DNA of 64,000 nucleotides from Chrysomallon squamiferum (Eukaryota; Mollusca; Gastropoda; Neomphalida; Peltospiridae). Both the position numbers and the translations under genes were made by a program. Position 1 is the first letter of the stretch. The number at the start of each line of letters is the position of its first letter. Location: positions 15,155,842-15,219,841 of the forward strand of contig CM022679.1 of assembly GCA_012295275.1 (NCBI GenBank), given 5' to 3'. The notes under the pieces were generated by a model, which saw only the letters and a program-made list of their open reading frames with translations, did no database searches and was not told the origin of the DNA. Positions 30,225-46,453 of this stretch are shown in pieces.

Positions 30225-33200
30225 AATAATAATTAGTAGTGTATAATAGTAGTAGTATACAATGAACAACTATGCAGCTAATTACATTTAAACTTTAAGA
30301 GAAAACACTACACAGGTAATCTGCCTTTAATATTGACCTGCACCTCACAGAGGTAGTAAGTATTACAATTAAACAACACTAAGCTCAGTTTTAATGACCA
30401 CACCAGTTCAAAAGTAAACCCAACGATCAAGACTCCCGAAGGACTTAAAAACTGTTCTTTAACTGTACTATTGTGCCAATACCGTTATTGCCACTGCCAA
30501 TAGGAAAGAGCAATTCCTGAATTTCCAACGGCTAATCGAAAACACTTTTACAGTTCATTGTGTTAATAAGGGAACGGAACTGTGGCTTCCTATTTCCTAG
30601 AATCCACCAGTGTACAATAACAGATTGATTTTTTAACTTTTTATCTTAAGACATGTTTTCTGTAGGATCACTCACCACGTACAGCAGACAAGTGATATTT
30701 GCAGAAATCCAAATGGATTTTTTTTTTTTTTTTTGTAGATGCGGTCAAAATGTTGTTGGTGAATAAAAGAAAGCTGTTTCCCAGTTTGTTTTGTGTGTTA
30801 TGATGTGTTAGAACACTGTACATTATAGGAATGGGTTTTCAGTATGTTTTGTTTTCTTTTAGGTATTCTCAGAATTCCATACATTAAATATGTTCTGACT
30901 TCTTAGAAATCAATGTATTATAAGAATGTTTACGATGTTTTGTTTACTTTGACATGTTCTCAGAATACTGTAAACAAGTATGTTAAGACTTCTTAGAAAT
31001 CAATATATTACAGGAATGTTTACAATGTTTTGTTTACTCTGAAGTGTTCTTGGAATACTGTACATTACAGGAAATGTTTAAAGTATGTCATCACTTCTTA
31101 GAAAATTATATATTATAGGAATGTTCTTAATATGTTTTATTCTCAGAATACTGTATATTGCAGGACATTTTTTTAAATATGCATTCTATTCTTTTAGGTG
31201 ATATATGAGAAGTGTATAACATAAGAAATTTGTTAAATATGTTATGACTTCTTTAGTTCTTAGACTAGAAAAAGTTAGAAAAAGGTTTTAATATGTCAGA
31301 ATTTCATTCTGAAATTTTAGGAAATGTTTTAACAAGCCATTATTTCTTTTAAATGTTCTAAGAAAACAGTAATCCACAGGAAAGGTTTTAAATAGGTAAT
31401 AATATTCTAGTAAGAGTTCTCAAGTTTGCATTTCTTTCCAATATTCAGGAAAACTACAAAACATCATAGCAAAAGTTCAAAGTATTAAAATATTATTTAT
31501 AAATAACCTGATTAAACAATCAATTTTTTAAAAATTTCAGTTTTAAATAAATAAATAAATACCACCTCATGTAATTATGCCTCCCACATAACTTTCATTC
31601 TCATAAATTTTGTTATAACTCAATTAGCTTGTTTATCATCTAATTAGACTGTTCTCTTCTCTTTGACAGAAAAAACCAGTAATCGAGTTAAAACAGAAAA
31701 TAAAATCTTTTACCTTCCTCTAGACATTATCCTGCTTGATTAAATTGTTTTAGAAGAGATTTTCTGTGTCTCTATACATGTAAATCTGAAAGTGAGATGT
31801 TAACTTTCGTACAGTTTAAACGATCAGCATCTTCAATAAAACTGTTTTTATCATCATCACTTTGCACTGGAGGTCAAAAGTCTCAGCATTTTCTTTTCTA
31901 TCTTAATCTACCCTCTGCCAGATGATTCCATTCCAGTACTCATCAAGTTTATTCCTTTGTTGTTTCTCTGTTTTTCTCTAAATAGTTTTCTTTTGCATGG
32001 TTTCCAAGCAGTGACACATGAAAATTGGGCATTCATTCTAAAACACTCTATATGCAATAGCTGCAAAACTGTTATGATTGATCTCTCTTTCTCTCTTTTT
32101 CATTACCTTTTCTCCCATTTATCTCACTCATTCTTTCAGTATTACAATAAAATTTGAAATATTATTAACTAGTCCATAGCAGAAATGTTTGAAGTTTAAA
32201 AGTTTTTTTTATATGAAACTTCCCGCTGAAAGGTAAGCAGCCAGCCTTTGAAAAAACATCCAATACTTAGAATTGTAATTCAAAACTGAATATCTGGTCT
32301 TTACCTCAGGCCCAAATGATTTAACATAAAACCTTCAATAATTATCAGATACATAATGATTTTTTTAACTTTTTTTTAGACTTCTAAAAGCATTTTAATA
32401 TTAATGTCATTATGTTTGAAATACAATGCCTTATTACGTATTTTTATTTAGAATAAATCTTTGCTTCCATGATAAAAATAGCCGTCAGTTGTTGTTTTTT
32501 GGGGGGGAAATAATCAGTCAGATTCGACACAATCCAATCAGTATTTCACAATACTGCACACACTTCATGTGTTCACACCGTGTATCCCAAGTGACGAAGA
32601 AAAACAATCAGCAGTTAACAAGAGTGACGTCACTGCACCAGGTTAAATAAACTAACCCAGTCTTCAAACACACAGTCAGCTTTGTAGCAGGGTTCAAAGA
32701 TTTATTTCGAGTGTAAACTTTAATAAAACTTTAACGATTACTGATCCAGGATAAAGTCTAATGAATGTCACAATGTTAAATGAAACCACAACACATTTAA
32801 TGATTATTTGTATGTCGCTTGTTTTAATGATGAGATGAAACCTGATGCTACCACTTACTTCATGGATTATTATTTTCAATAAGCAATAATTTGAATAAAG
32901 GACATTTTGCTCAAACTGTACCATAAGCATAAAGGAAGGAAGAAAATGTTTTATTTAACAATGCTTTCATTCTATTTACTGTTATATGGTATTGGACATA
33001 CAGATGAGCACCACTCAGATAATGAAAAGAGCAAACCATTGCTGCCTCTTCTGATTAGCAAGGGATCTTTTATCACTCCACATACAGGACAGTACATACA
33101 ACAGCCTTTAATACACAAGTTGTTCAGCTCCTATTAGAAGACATAATAGATCAGTGGATCATAAAAGTATTATCTAGTAGCAGCAAGAACTCATATGTAT

Positions 33201-36200
33201 GCACCTTCCTACTGGCTGGAATAAATATGACACTGCTACTAATATTAGCAGCAAGGACTCATACACATGTACCTTCCTACTGGCTGGAACAAATATGACA
33301 CTGCTACTAATAAACCAAGGACCTAACAGAAATAATACAGTTTGCTGATTGACCAAAAACATCCTTCAAATCATTTCTTTTCTTGTTTTGCATAAATAAT
33401 ATTCTTTATAGTGCTGTTGAAAGTGAAACAATTCTCATAATTAACCAATTTAACAAGCTGAAGGACTCTGGTAGGAATAGGAAAAAGCCGCAGTGTGTAC
33501 ACCATGAAGAACTAATCTGCCCACAAATCACTTAGCTTCATTCAAGGTAACTCATAACATAAACTATTTACTAACAATACTCATGCATATAATAGGACAA
33601 TTTTACCGGCAATACTAATACCCATCAATGCCTTTTAAAATTTAATTTTCTTTAAAAATAAATGACAGCAATATCTGCTCTATAATCAAATTAATTTATT
33701 TTTTTTGCACAATAATTAAAGATAATGCTAAATCCCCAAAGGTAAATAAGTTGTGTATTTTACAGAAAATGCGAGTGCTGGAATCTTCAGGGTGTTTTCT
33801 TTTCATCAAATATTTATGAAATGCAAGACTTTGAACGCTGGGGAAAAAAAAAAAAAAAAATAAAGTTATAGGAAAGAAATTATTTTATTATGGGCATTTG
33901 CAATTAAACTGTCTGCTTGCATGCAGTGAAATTACTACACAACTGCAGAGAAGCTGAAATACGTAACATATAAAATAAATTGCACTTCTGGGTCATTTAG
34001 TTCAATCATTTTAAAATGTGTCTTACATACATCAGATAATAATAATTATGGCTTTGAAAAAAGATGAAATAATAACAAGAAGAGGAGCACAAATTTTTAT
34101 AGAAGAAACCTAAAATAAATGATATCATAGTACTACTTGACACATATATAATTAAACATACAGATCTACGTAGAGATAAACAGATAGCATTTATGTATGT
34201 GTATGTGTGTGTGTGTGTATACATACAGTAAATATATTTTAAAATTTAACTACAAATTACACAGTTGCAATTCAGATGATTCCTGATTAAGCCCATTCAA
34301 ATATTTATAAAACAAAAACAACAACCTTCTTAAGAGCTCTATACGTAAAATATCTACCACCCCTCTAATGTTAAAATAAACCTGTTAAATTATAAACACC
34401 TTTTTGTAAAACAGACACTATCGCTTCATTCAGAATATATAAACTCATTTCAACTTTTCAAATAAACCCATCAAATTATGAACCACTTTTTTTATAAAAT
34501 AAATACTACCCTTTTAACAAAATATCACCCACTGCAACATTCCAAATAAACCCATCAAATTATGAACCCCTTTTTTGTAAAATAAATACTATCCTTTAAC
34601 TAAATATATACCATCCAGTGCAACATTCCAAATAAACCCATCAAATTATGAACCCCTTTTTGGTAAAATAAATACTACCCCTTCACCCATACTCTAAACT
34701 GCTACCTCCTCCCTTCATCTGAAAGTGTAAAATGCTTCTTACTTCCCAGTAATAATCCTGAAGATCATACAACAAATTAGAAGTGGCAAAGAACAGTTGT
34801 AAAGTCCAAAGCCGCCAAGCTTAAATGTCAGACACATTTCTTCATAGCAACATTCAACACAAACTTGCAATCAGAAATCCATTAAGAAATTTCGTAACAT
34901 TTAGCAAGAAGAAGAAGAAGAAGAAGAAAAAAAGGAAATAAAAAAAAAATAAAACACATTTCAACTGAGAAATGCAATCAGTGTAAGGTTCAGACAAGAC
35001 AGATAAAGATGTTCTCTTCAGTACAGACGTACTAACTCACAGATTTTCTCTTTTACCTAAAAGATGGAAGGTTCCTGAATCTAATCATCATATTGATTTT
35101 TTATTATCTAGGAAGCATGATAATTTATAACCATATGAACTTTTCTCTTAAAAATCTAGAGACATATTAACCTGGTATTTAAATAATTAATCATCTGACA
35201 GTTCCTGGAACAAACTGTGGTATTGGATTTTTAATCTAAAATTTTATTTGGAAGCATAAAACTACCATTTGAGATTTTGCAGAAAAATCTAGTGATAGAT
35301 TAACCTAATATCTAAATATTAAATCATTTAAACTGTGATGATTCCTGGATCAAATTGTCACATTTTTTTCTATCTTCAGTTATATTTGCAAGCATAAAGC
35401 ACCATCAGAGATTTCTCTGAAAAATCTAATGACTTATTAACCTCACGTATAAATGTTAAACCATGTAAATACTAAAGGTTCCTGGATTAAAGTCTGAGAT
35501 TGATTTTTTATCTAAAGTTATTTTTTGAAGTATAAAATTACCATTTTAAGAAAAAAAATTACAGACATATTACCAAACAGAAATCAAAACATTTACATAA
35601 AAAAACAATATTTCCAAAATTACTGATATTATTCTTATCCACCTAAGTTACTTTAGCACAAATGTGTTCATCAGATGACAATCTGAAAATAGATTAATCT
35701 AAATGCTATATTAAATATCAAATATTATATTATTTAAAGACTGAATGTTTCTGAATCAAATATGAAAAGAGTTTATTTATTTAAATATTATTTTATGAAA
35801 CATATGTTTACCAATTCTCCGAAAAATCGAAAAATCTATTAAAATATCAGTAAATCTAAATTTTAAATAATTTCAGTCTGTAATACTATACATAAAATTC
35901 TGATATTGGTTATTTTCAGTGTGAAATAATTTTAAGATACACATATCCACTTAGTGACCTTTTTAAAACACATCTTGACATATCCATAATGTGACATTTA
36001 AAAATCAAACCATCTGAATATTCAAGGTTCATGGATAAATTCTGACAGTTTTTTATTATTTTTTTTTTTTTTTTTTTTTAGGGGAGGGGTTGACAGAAGT
36101 GTAAGGTTACACTTTCTCATAAAAACTGAGATACATTAAATCTAACATCTAAATATTAAATCATGCGAACACTGAATATTCCTGGATCAAGTCAGACTTC

Positions 36201-38144
36201 AAATATTTCATTAGTTTTTCCATATTAAAGTACAAAATATAATGAACAGTCAGGCTGGATTGGGAAATAAGAATAAGCAATCCTGTGAGACATATCAGTA
36301 ATAGGATCTCTATTCAGTATCCTAACCATTGATTTCATTGTAAACAAAATATAATTATTAATTACAACCTATCACAAATAAATAATTTAATACTGCATGT
36401 GTCAGGTCAGATACATAATTTAATAAAATGTTAATAACAGGAATGATTTTTATAATTTTGACTCTTTTATGACAGATAATGACATTTTATTATTATTATT
36501 GTTGTTGTTGTTGTTGTTACTATTACTGCTACTACTTACTATCAAATAATTTTACTTATTACTACTTTTTTTAATAATTGATTTTATTCCTTAATCTGAA
36601 CTTTTTAACGATTATTATTTTATTTTATTTTATTAATCAGTTTCATTTAATTATTTAAATTAATTAAAAGAAATGTGCTTCATTTTAACTGTAAACTAAA
36701 GTGAATTAAAAGAAAAATTAAAATGTTTGTTTTTTTATTTTACTGTAAATTAATTTAATTTAATCATCAAACACAACATTTTAAAATTATTACTTTTCTT
36801 TCCATTTGTTGATCAAGAAATCACATAAAAACGCAAAATCCCCCCCATAATTTGATTAATTAATAACAACTTTAAAACCATTATTATATTATTCATTATT
36901 TTTATTTAATTATTCAAGCTGACTGATTTATCTTAATTAAAAGAAAAATTTAAAATGATTTTCTTGTTTTACTGCAAACTGATTTAATTTAATCATCGTA
37001 TAAAAAGAAAAATTAAATTGTTTTTTTCTATCTGATGATAAAGAAATAGCTTTAAAAAAAAAAAAAAAAAAATAAAATAAAATAAAATAAAATAAAATAA
37101 AAAGAAAAAAAATTAAAAAGTTATCTGTACTTTTATTTTTCAGCCTACGAACAGCTTACATAAAATATTTCTTTCTTTCAATCAATAACAACATAATCAT
37201 TAGCCCACATTTCCTCCATCATTATAAAATATACTGTTTTAAATGTATTAACCCATTAATGTAACAGTGAATTGCAAGATCACTAAATTCATTCATAAAA
37301 ACAACAATCACAATACAGTCTGGTTTAACTTCTACAGACACTTATTAATTATTATTAACTAGCAATATCATCATACAGTCAAAAAACAACATGGTCTTCC
37401 ACAAACCTGTCTGTTTTTGAAAATATTACAAACTGCCCAATGACGAGGATTGATCCTGCAACCTACCAAGCTTCAGCCAATGTTCTAACCACTGCACTTA
37501 CATATACTCCTACTACGCCAGTTTTGGCATTAACCTCAGCAAACACAATAAAGACATCTGATCAAGCCAGTTCTGATAATAAATTAACTGTCTAGAAATA
37601 AAGCGTTCAAATCATACTGTGCTCTTTATAAATACTATCAGACAGAAAGTGTTGTCTGTCTGTAGGTCTATCCTCTTAGTCAAGCTGAAATATATACACT
37701 TTCTATATACATATATTATTACCTATTCAGACAGAATGCACTCTTTTTCTCTTCTCTCGGTGTTCCCCTTAATTTGACTGTGTCTATCTTACAGTTTTCA
37801 TCACTTTTCAGTGTGTATGTGTTATGTGTTTATTTTTGTGTATGATAGTTTGTTTACAGTTTGTTTTGTCAGTTTGTGTGTTTGTGTGTGTCTGTATCTT
37901 TGATATATTATGTTAACAGGGTCATATAAGTAAATTAATGTATTCTAAAATATATACAGATATATATATATATACAAACACACACATACACAGACAGACA
38001 GACAAACCATGCAGAAAACTGTGAATTTCTATGCAGATTGTCTGCTCATGCACCAATTTATTCAACTTTTTTACACAATATGCACTTATATAACAAATTG
38101 TTTATCAGCTGTGTATAAATATGTTTTTTTTAAATTATTCTAAA

Positions 38145-38177
<33 letters not shown>

Positions 38178-39146
38178 CATCATTTGTTAACACATGTACC
38201 TTGAGGAGAGTCACTTCCTGTGTTTTGCTGATATTTGCTCGATACATTTTGTTCCACTGCTGTTGTCACAGCCGATGACCCACTTACAGCGATGTTAGGA
38301 GGAGAAGTCTTCAACGCAGAGGTGGACGAAATTTTGACAATGTCTGGAGGTGAGTTTCTCAAACTGTCTGGAGATTTGCTCACAACTTGTGGCGAAGTTC
38401 GAATAAGTACTGGAGGGGAGTTGTGGCTGTTGCTGTTGTTACTGTTGTTGCTGTCAGTGACAACCTCTTCCTGCCCTGCTGATGGAACCCTATCACCAGG
38501 ACCCATATTTACCTCAGACTCACCCCTCCACATGTGCATAGCTGAAATTAGAAAACACAGGCATAAAGTACACTGATATGCTATGCACTGAATACAATCT
38601 CATAGAGCATATTAACTCATTCCATTTTGTATCTAATAAACTTTGGGTTTAGGTGTGTTTTTTTTCTTAATTTTATCTACCATTCAGTTTTTAAAATTTT
38701 TTCTTTTTTCTTTTTCTGCTGTTTACTGGCAATGAGCTGAATGAACTCCAGTGGGAATGTGTAAACTAAATGTAGAATGAAGTAAATGACATATGACATA
38801 TTAATACACAACCTTTATGCATGGAATAACGCAACATGTTTTTATTGTCATTATTATTACTTATTAAGGGATTTTAAAAATCTGAATGTGAAACATTAAT
38901 CAACTGATATAAATCAATTTCTTTATAAGCAAAATTAGCTTTACTTTAAAAAATAAAATTTAAAAAAAAAAGCAATTAATAAAATATGATAAATATTTGA
39001 AGTACGAGTTTTTCGCTTTGTGATGTTTTGTGGTTATTCTGGAGGGGTTTTATTGTTTTATTAGATTTGTAACAGATACCTATCAGCTGAATCAAACATT
39101 TTTATAAATTGGTATTCAAAACAGTAAACACATCAAGAGTACTCAG

Positions 39147-39214
<68 letters not shown>

Positions 39215-39773
39215 ATTTTATATGTGTGTGTGTGTGTGTGTGTATACACATTCACACACACATACATACAAACATATATAAACACACATACATATGTACA
39301 GATATACATACATGTGATTATGTGTGTGAGTGTAAACAGAAAGAAAGAGAGAGAGAGAGAAATGGATATAGATACATATGATAAATATATATATAATTTT
39401 TTTTTTACTTGTCCTGTGATTGTATATGTGCAGAACATCCAAATATCCACATCTCAATCCAAGCACTGTGTTAACATTCATTTTATCTTTAGTTACAGAT
39501 TAAAATATCACAAACACTTCTAACCTATGCACTACCATTTCTCAGAACCCACAACCTTTTTATGTACCTTTAGAAAACTGATGCACATAAAAAATATAAA
39601 ACATGTTTTATTTTATTTTTTCACTAATAAATATCCAGCAGATGAAAGAACAAACAGTACAGCTTATGATCAATATATAACCACAATTGGACAGAAATGT
39701 TAAGTGTAAATTTAAGTGGAAGAATTTTCGATACTTGTTTTTTTTCTTTTTACATTTTATGCTGCTGTCAAGA

Positions 39774-39828
<55 letters not shown>

Positions 39829-40791
39829 CATGATTAAATTTTGATTAAAACAAATAAATTTATAAAAAGCCTAAAAGGACCATAACTGTACAACATTTGT
39901 ACAACCCTTGAATGTATGACAATCTAATTTATTGTTCAACAACTGAAAGAAAAATAATTTTGTAATATTCCAGTGTGTAAAAATTTTGTAACACTCCAGA
40001 GTGTAATAATATAATTTAAGTAAGCACTTCAATTTGTAATAAAGTAATTCAAACTTATTTAAAAAATTTAAAAATAACAGATCATATTTTGCAACAGTTA
40101 ATAAAAATAAAACAGCAATACTTCAACTATATAATAATAAATGTCTTTGAATTATGACTGTAAAAGAGTTATGGCTCATAATTTATTACTGCTTCAAGGT
40201 ACAGCAGACAACGACAATATACATTAACAGGAAATGTGGAACTGATCTCAATTTTGTAGCACTTAAAACTGAACTTATTCCAAAATGCAACAACTGGATT
40301 ACAATCCATGCATGCAAAAAATGGATCATACTTTAAAAGGAATTCAAGTAAAACAATGACAATAACAGGATAAAAATGTTACATCAGCAAAGTTTTTTCC
40401 AGTGCAGCTTAATACAACTAACCTTATCCTAAATGAATAACAAGTGGATCATAATTTCATAACATTTCATTCAAATTTATCCTGATGAATAACAACTGGA
40501 TCATAATTTAATAACACTTCAGCTCAATTTATTCTAATCAATAACAACTGGATCATAATAGCTAACAATACAACTAACCGTATCCTAATCAGCAACTACT
40601 GAACTATAATTCCATAACACTTCAACTACTTCAATTCAACATCATATACAACTGGGTTTTAATTTGTGACATTTCAACTAAACCTATCCTAACAGACATA
40701 CAGGATCATAGTTTCTGAAGAATTTTAGCTAAGCTGATTATATTGCAATTATAAGGATTCAGCAGACATATCTAAATAACAATCATTAAAA

Positions 40792-40826
<35 letters not shown>

Positions 40827-42923
40827 AATCAGTAATAAAAAATTAGACTAGTTTTAAATTTTTAAAATCTACTTTATCTTTCATGAAATAAATACCTAAT
40901 TTATCTTTGTTTTGGTGTTATTTTTTTTTTTTATTTTTTTTATAGAAATTAAAGTATGCAAAATAGTCAATTTAAAAAAAAAAAAAAAAAACACCAAACC
41001 ATAAATTTGTTTTTTTAAACTGAAACTTGATATCTGATTTCAAATTCTCTTTTTAATATTTGTTTTTATCTGAATTAGAAAAAATTAATTTTAAAAAATA
41101 AAAAAATAATTAAAAAAAAAATATTATTCTGGTTACCTTAACTATAACTACCAGCTAATCAAATCACCTACATTCAAGAAATAAAGCCATCTGATCGCTG
41201 AAAGTCATTATCATAATTATACTCTAAGCAATAATATACCATATTAACATATATATTAAATACTTTCCAAAAAATCACACTGTTTACAACACTGTCCTAA
41301 ACTGTGTTTCAATGTACCAGACAGTTCATTATGACATGGCCCTGCTGTGCGGCAGTTTATATAAAAAGTAATACATAATTATACAGTGTTTAGTTCCATT
41401 GTTCAGCAACAGCATTGAAAAGTCAATAACTATACACACCCACAACACATGTGTTGCATGTTCTGATATAACATATTATTTAACTAGCACCTCAAGATGA
41501 AAATGTCTGAAATTCAATACAGAGATATGTGGGACACCAGAGGAATTTTTCAGACCATTGTTCAGTAACAGTTTTTGATCCCAGTGCTGAAATGTTATAG
41601 CCTGTGTTGCTACCTCACTGCAGTAAAAAATTAAAATGTATGATTGTACATATACATGATTTCAGGTTGTTATGAAGAAAAAAAGGGGGAGGGGTCTGTT
41701 TGTAGTTATATGATTTTTTTTCATTTTTTTTGTTTTAAATAAATTTTGTAATAAAAATGCTAGAACACAAATTAGTTTCTTTAAAAAAAAAAAGTAACCA
41801 ACAAACAAACAAACAAACAAACAAACAAACAAACAAACAAAACAACAAAAACAAAAAGTGCAAATGATAAATAGCACAACTGTTGTGACAATTAATAAAA
41901 GAATTTGAACTTTTTACAGACATGTATTTAAAAGTATTTACATAAATAAAATAAAATAAAATAAAAATAAAACAAAAATTTAACACAAACATTAATGTAA
42001 TACATCCAGTATTAACAATTTAAAACAAAATTTTCTCATTCAGTTTTGTCCACCTACGCATTCAAATATACAGGCTATTAAAATGTCCCAATACAGATTG
42101 TCAATGTGACACGCTGGTTAATGTTTTTTATTTTCTTCACTAAGAAATCCAGTAATATACATCTGTTATTGGTGTTTGACAGTTTAACAACTTTCAGGAT
42201 ATCCAAGATGTCATTCTTCAAAGCCAAAACATTGGACGTATGTCAGAAAATATTTTTCAAAGAATGGCAATAAATATCTGTGCTAAACTGAACAGCAAGC
42301 AAAAACCTAATTTCAATTTCTAAAATAATAATAATAAATGAAAAAAAGACTTATTTAAATTATTATTATTATTATTATTATTATTATTTTTTTTTTTTTT
42401 TTTTTTTTTTTTTAATGTACATGCAGTGAAATGATTTTTTTTTTTTTAGCTGTTATAATAGTGGGGGAAAATAATAATAATTAAAGAACCTGTTAATCAA
42501 AGGAGAAGAAATGGTAACAGTTCTTAGCTCAAGTTCATGTTTACAGTGTAGGAGTGGGTTTGTAGTTCAGTGGTTAAATTTCTCATAATGCATGACAGGC
42601 ACCAGGATCAATTTTCAATAACGACTATAAAAAGTTGGTTATTTTTAAATCCTGCCTGCGGATCTATATTTATCCTTTTTTATTTTATTTTATTTTATTT
42701 TATTTTATTTTATTTTATTTTATTTTTTTTTTTATTTATTTTTATTTTTGTTAAAATATAAAAAAAAATTAATCAGAACTGAAGAATAACTTATGTGGAA
42801 TCAGTATGTTCCATCTCTGATAAACCTAAAAATAATTCAGTGAACATCACACTCCTGTTTTATAGGCACAATGTTAACCCTTTGAAAAATAATAAAATTT
42901 AAAAAACAAAAAAATTAATAATA

Positions 42924-42960
<37 letters not shown>

Positions 42961-43500
42961 TAAAAAACAGCAGTAATTATTTAATTCTTACTCATTTCTA
43001 TTTTAAATAGTGAAAATTTAAACATTATACTAATGTTTTTTCTTAATATGCAGGATACTTCTGACTGACTTCTCAGTGGTTTTACTCTTTTCTAACTTTG
43101 TAATGGGTCACCTGTATGCAGCTTATTAAGAATGCTTCTCGTGTGCTGTGTGTTGTATTAACATAAACAGAGCAGTACATTACTGTGCATTCAGAAAGTA
43201 AAATATATGCTAATATTAATTTCTAAAAACAACAGGTCATTTAACATGAATAAGTATAACACAGATTTGTCCCTCAAAGGAGATGCACACAAACAGAATA
43301 TATAATATATACACCAAATACACATTAGATAAGTAAACACAGAGAAACCTATACACATACCTACATACATACAAATCCACTAACTTTTGTTATTTCTAAA
43401 TAAACCTGAAATGCATACAGGGTATTAAGTTCATCACTTTTTTTTACTGAATTTTTCAAAGAGTATACTTTACATCAAACCACACCTTTTTTTTTTTTTT

Positions 43501-43531
<31 letters not shown>

Positions 43532-44497
43532 CCCCAGTTCCTAATAGTTAATGTGATATGTAGGAAATATGCTGTTATAAACTTATAATCACATTTCAAG
43601 TTATTATATATATACACAAACCATAATAATAAAAAAATTATGTAAACATGTAGCTGCCATAGATCATATACCAATAAGTGTCCCCTATTACTATCATAAC
43701 AAAAAAACAGCCAGAACTTTAATTAATATGTGTATGTACGTGTGTGTGTGTGTGTATGTGTGTTAAGTGAAGTTTAGGTAGGGGTTTATAAGAAGTTCAG
43801 TATATCTTGATAGCTATACAATGGTAAACTCTCTTATAAAATCATGGTTCTAATTCCTACTTGGTTCATCTAGAGTTTACATTTTTTATATTAAAACTAG
43901 CATTATTATTATTTCAAGTTTTAATTTCAAGTCGGTTCAACCCCGAACTTTATATAAATGAAATTTATTATTAATAGTTTTAAACCTAGTGACACTTTTA
44001 AGTTTCCAAATATAACTAAATTTAATTTTCTTTTTCATTTTTATTTTTTGTTTTGTGAAAATCCTACTTGCAGTTTATTTATTCTTAAAATGTTAAAAAA
44101 AAAAAAAAAAAAAAAGTATTAATGTTTTCAGCTACAACTCTCATTTAAAATTTAAAACAATTCCAAACGAAAATATAAAAAACAAGAATTTTATTTTATT
44201 AAGAACTAAGTATTTGTCAGACCAAATTCTGACAAACAAATTTAAAATATTTTCTATTAAAACCGACAATTAAAAATACCTTACAATTTAAAAATATAAA
44301 GTAATAAATATATACATTAATAACTATGTTTCAACCTTCTATAATAAATAAATAAAAAACCTAAAAAAACTATTGTGGTCAATCCATACAGTGTTAATAC
44401 TAATACTAATATTGTAATTTAATGATCATTGATGGTAATTAAAATTATAAAATTATTCTTTCAAAATTAACAACAATCTAATCAGTTTAAACACACA

Positions 44498-44529
<32 letters not shown>

Positions 44530-46415
44530 TTAAAAATGTTTTCAGAATATTTTTACTGTGTATAGATCTTATTTAAATTTACAATGCTTAAAAGCATTTT
44601 TAATTACTAATGTTTTGTAACTAAAAATGTCTGAAAATGTTTAAAAAGATTAGATATATATAATTAGAAAAAGAAAATTCAGTAGATTGTCATTTACATT
44701 TTACATTAAATATGGCAAATATGGTAGTTTATTGGGATTTTTTGTTGCTTTTTTTGAGAGGAGATGGGTGTTTTTTTTCAATTAAATATATTTAACAAAT
44801 TTGATGTAGATAAAATCAAAATAAATTAATAATAAATTAAAAATGATAGCAGTAGAAACAGCAACAAACCAATCATGAAATGAAATAAAATATTAATGTA
44901 ATAAAGGAATAACTTTTCAAAAATCTTTTTATAATAACAAAAAATTTAAGACAGTTTAAGAATTTAATTTAAAATTACAAAAAAAAAACCAAATAAAAAA
45001 AATAAATTAATTAAAAGTATCTAATTAACCATAAACTGTCAACCTAATTATTTTAATGTATCTCTAAAAATAAAATGTAAAAAAATGAATATTTTAATGT
45101 TTTTAAAAGAGTATTACCTTTTCTCCACGAAATAAGTCTTGTCAAAATACAAATTTAAATTTTAAAATATGGATGCCAAGTTAAGAAAATTAATATTATA
45201 ACTGAAAAAAATAAAAATGAATACGGAGACAAATAAAAATCACAGATACCCAATCTGACTGCTGTTCTACAGAACTTAATGAAAGATTATATAGAGGTAA
45301 ATTATAAGTATGAATTAAGTACACTTAAGCTGAAATGTGGAATTACTATGCTATATTTACTTTGTATACCCAATAAGAATTTAGACCATTAAATTAAGAT
45401 CAAAGAAATGTTTACATGAAGTCCATAGCTAGTAATACATTAAATATCACTTAAAAATTGATTACTCTTGTTTATAAACAGAAAACTTGAAACTCAAAAA
45501 TAACAGCTTCTTAGAGGAACAACTGCTTTGAAAATGACAGAATTCATTATAAATATGATTAAAATAAATATCAAATATCAAAGATATAAGACAGACTGAT
45601 ATCAAGTGTTTGCATCACTTACTGTTTTAAATTTTTGTTTTTTAAATAATCAGTGGCCAATTCAGAATGCAATTCCCTTGACATTGTTTTCTTTCACTTC
45701 ACAAAAAAGCATGGTTTTTATCTTATACTCTATATATACTGAAACAGAGAGAGACTCATATAAAATTCAGTGATAGAGATCAAAAGTTTTTAAATGTTTA
45801 TAAATACTAATCTTCAAATTTTATTATTCTGAAAAGAAATAAAAAATTATTCTATTTCAGTTAAATTTAAAATAATAAGAGACATACAGACAGAAATTCA
45901 ATAATTTGGCAAATTTCAAATTAAAGTAGAAGAAATTTAAGTATTTCCAACGGCTTCTACCAAAAATTATAAATAAAATTTAAAAAATTAAAAACTACTC
46001 CTTTTGTAACATTCAGGAAACATGTATGTCTGTTACTAGTTACATGTATTATGTAACAATGCATTTTGAACGTTACAGACTTTATTATAGTTTAATACAC
46101 CACTAAAAACACTTATAACTGTAAAAACATATCTAACAAGACATGTATTAATTTACATAAACACATTTTTTTTTTTTTTTTAAAACTAGACTGGTATTTG
46201 TTTTTTATTAGCTTATTATACAGGTTGCTTTGACCCAAGTGTAAAAATAATACCACTCAATCAGCACTTGGTTACCTCAGTAATCCTATTTTCTCCAGTA
46301 CCTTATTAAATAAAGATAGATTTAAACACTTTTTATTTTATATATATATATATATATATTAATATTACTTTGTAATTTTATACCTTTAGGTATTTTTTAT
46401 TGCATTATAGTTACT

Positions 46416-46453
<38 letters not shown>

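Noticed and set aside
38235-38576. 113-codon + strand ORF
   Set aside because: Antisense of exon 2 of the - strand gene. It contains a ten-residue Leu run produced by the antisense of Asn/Ser codons.
42551-42630. tRNA gene
   Set aside because: Only A- and B-box-like parts are present, with no cloverleaf or acceptor stem. It matches the SINE heads elsewhere in the window.
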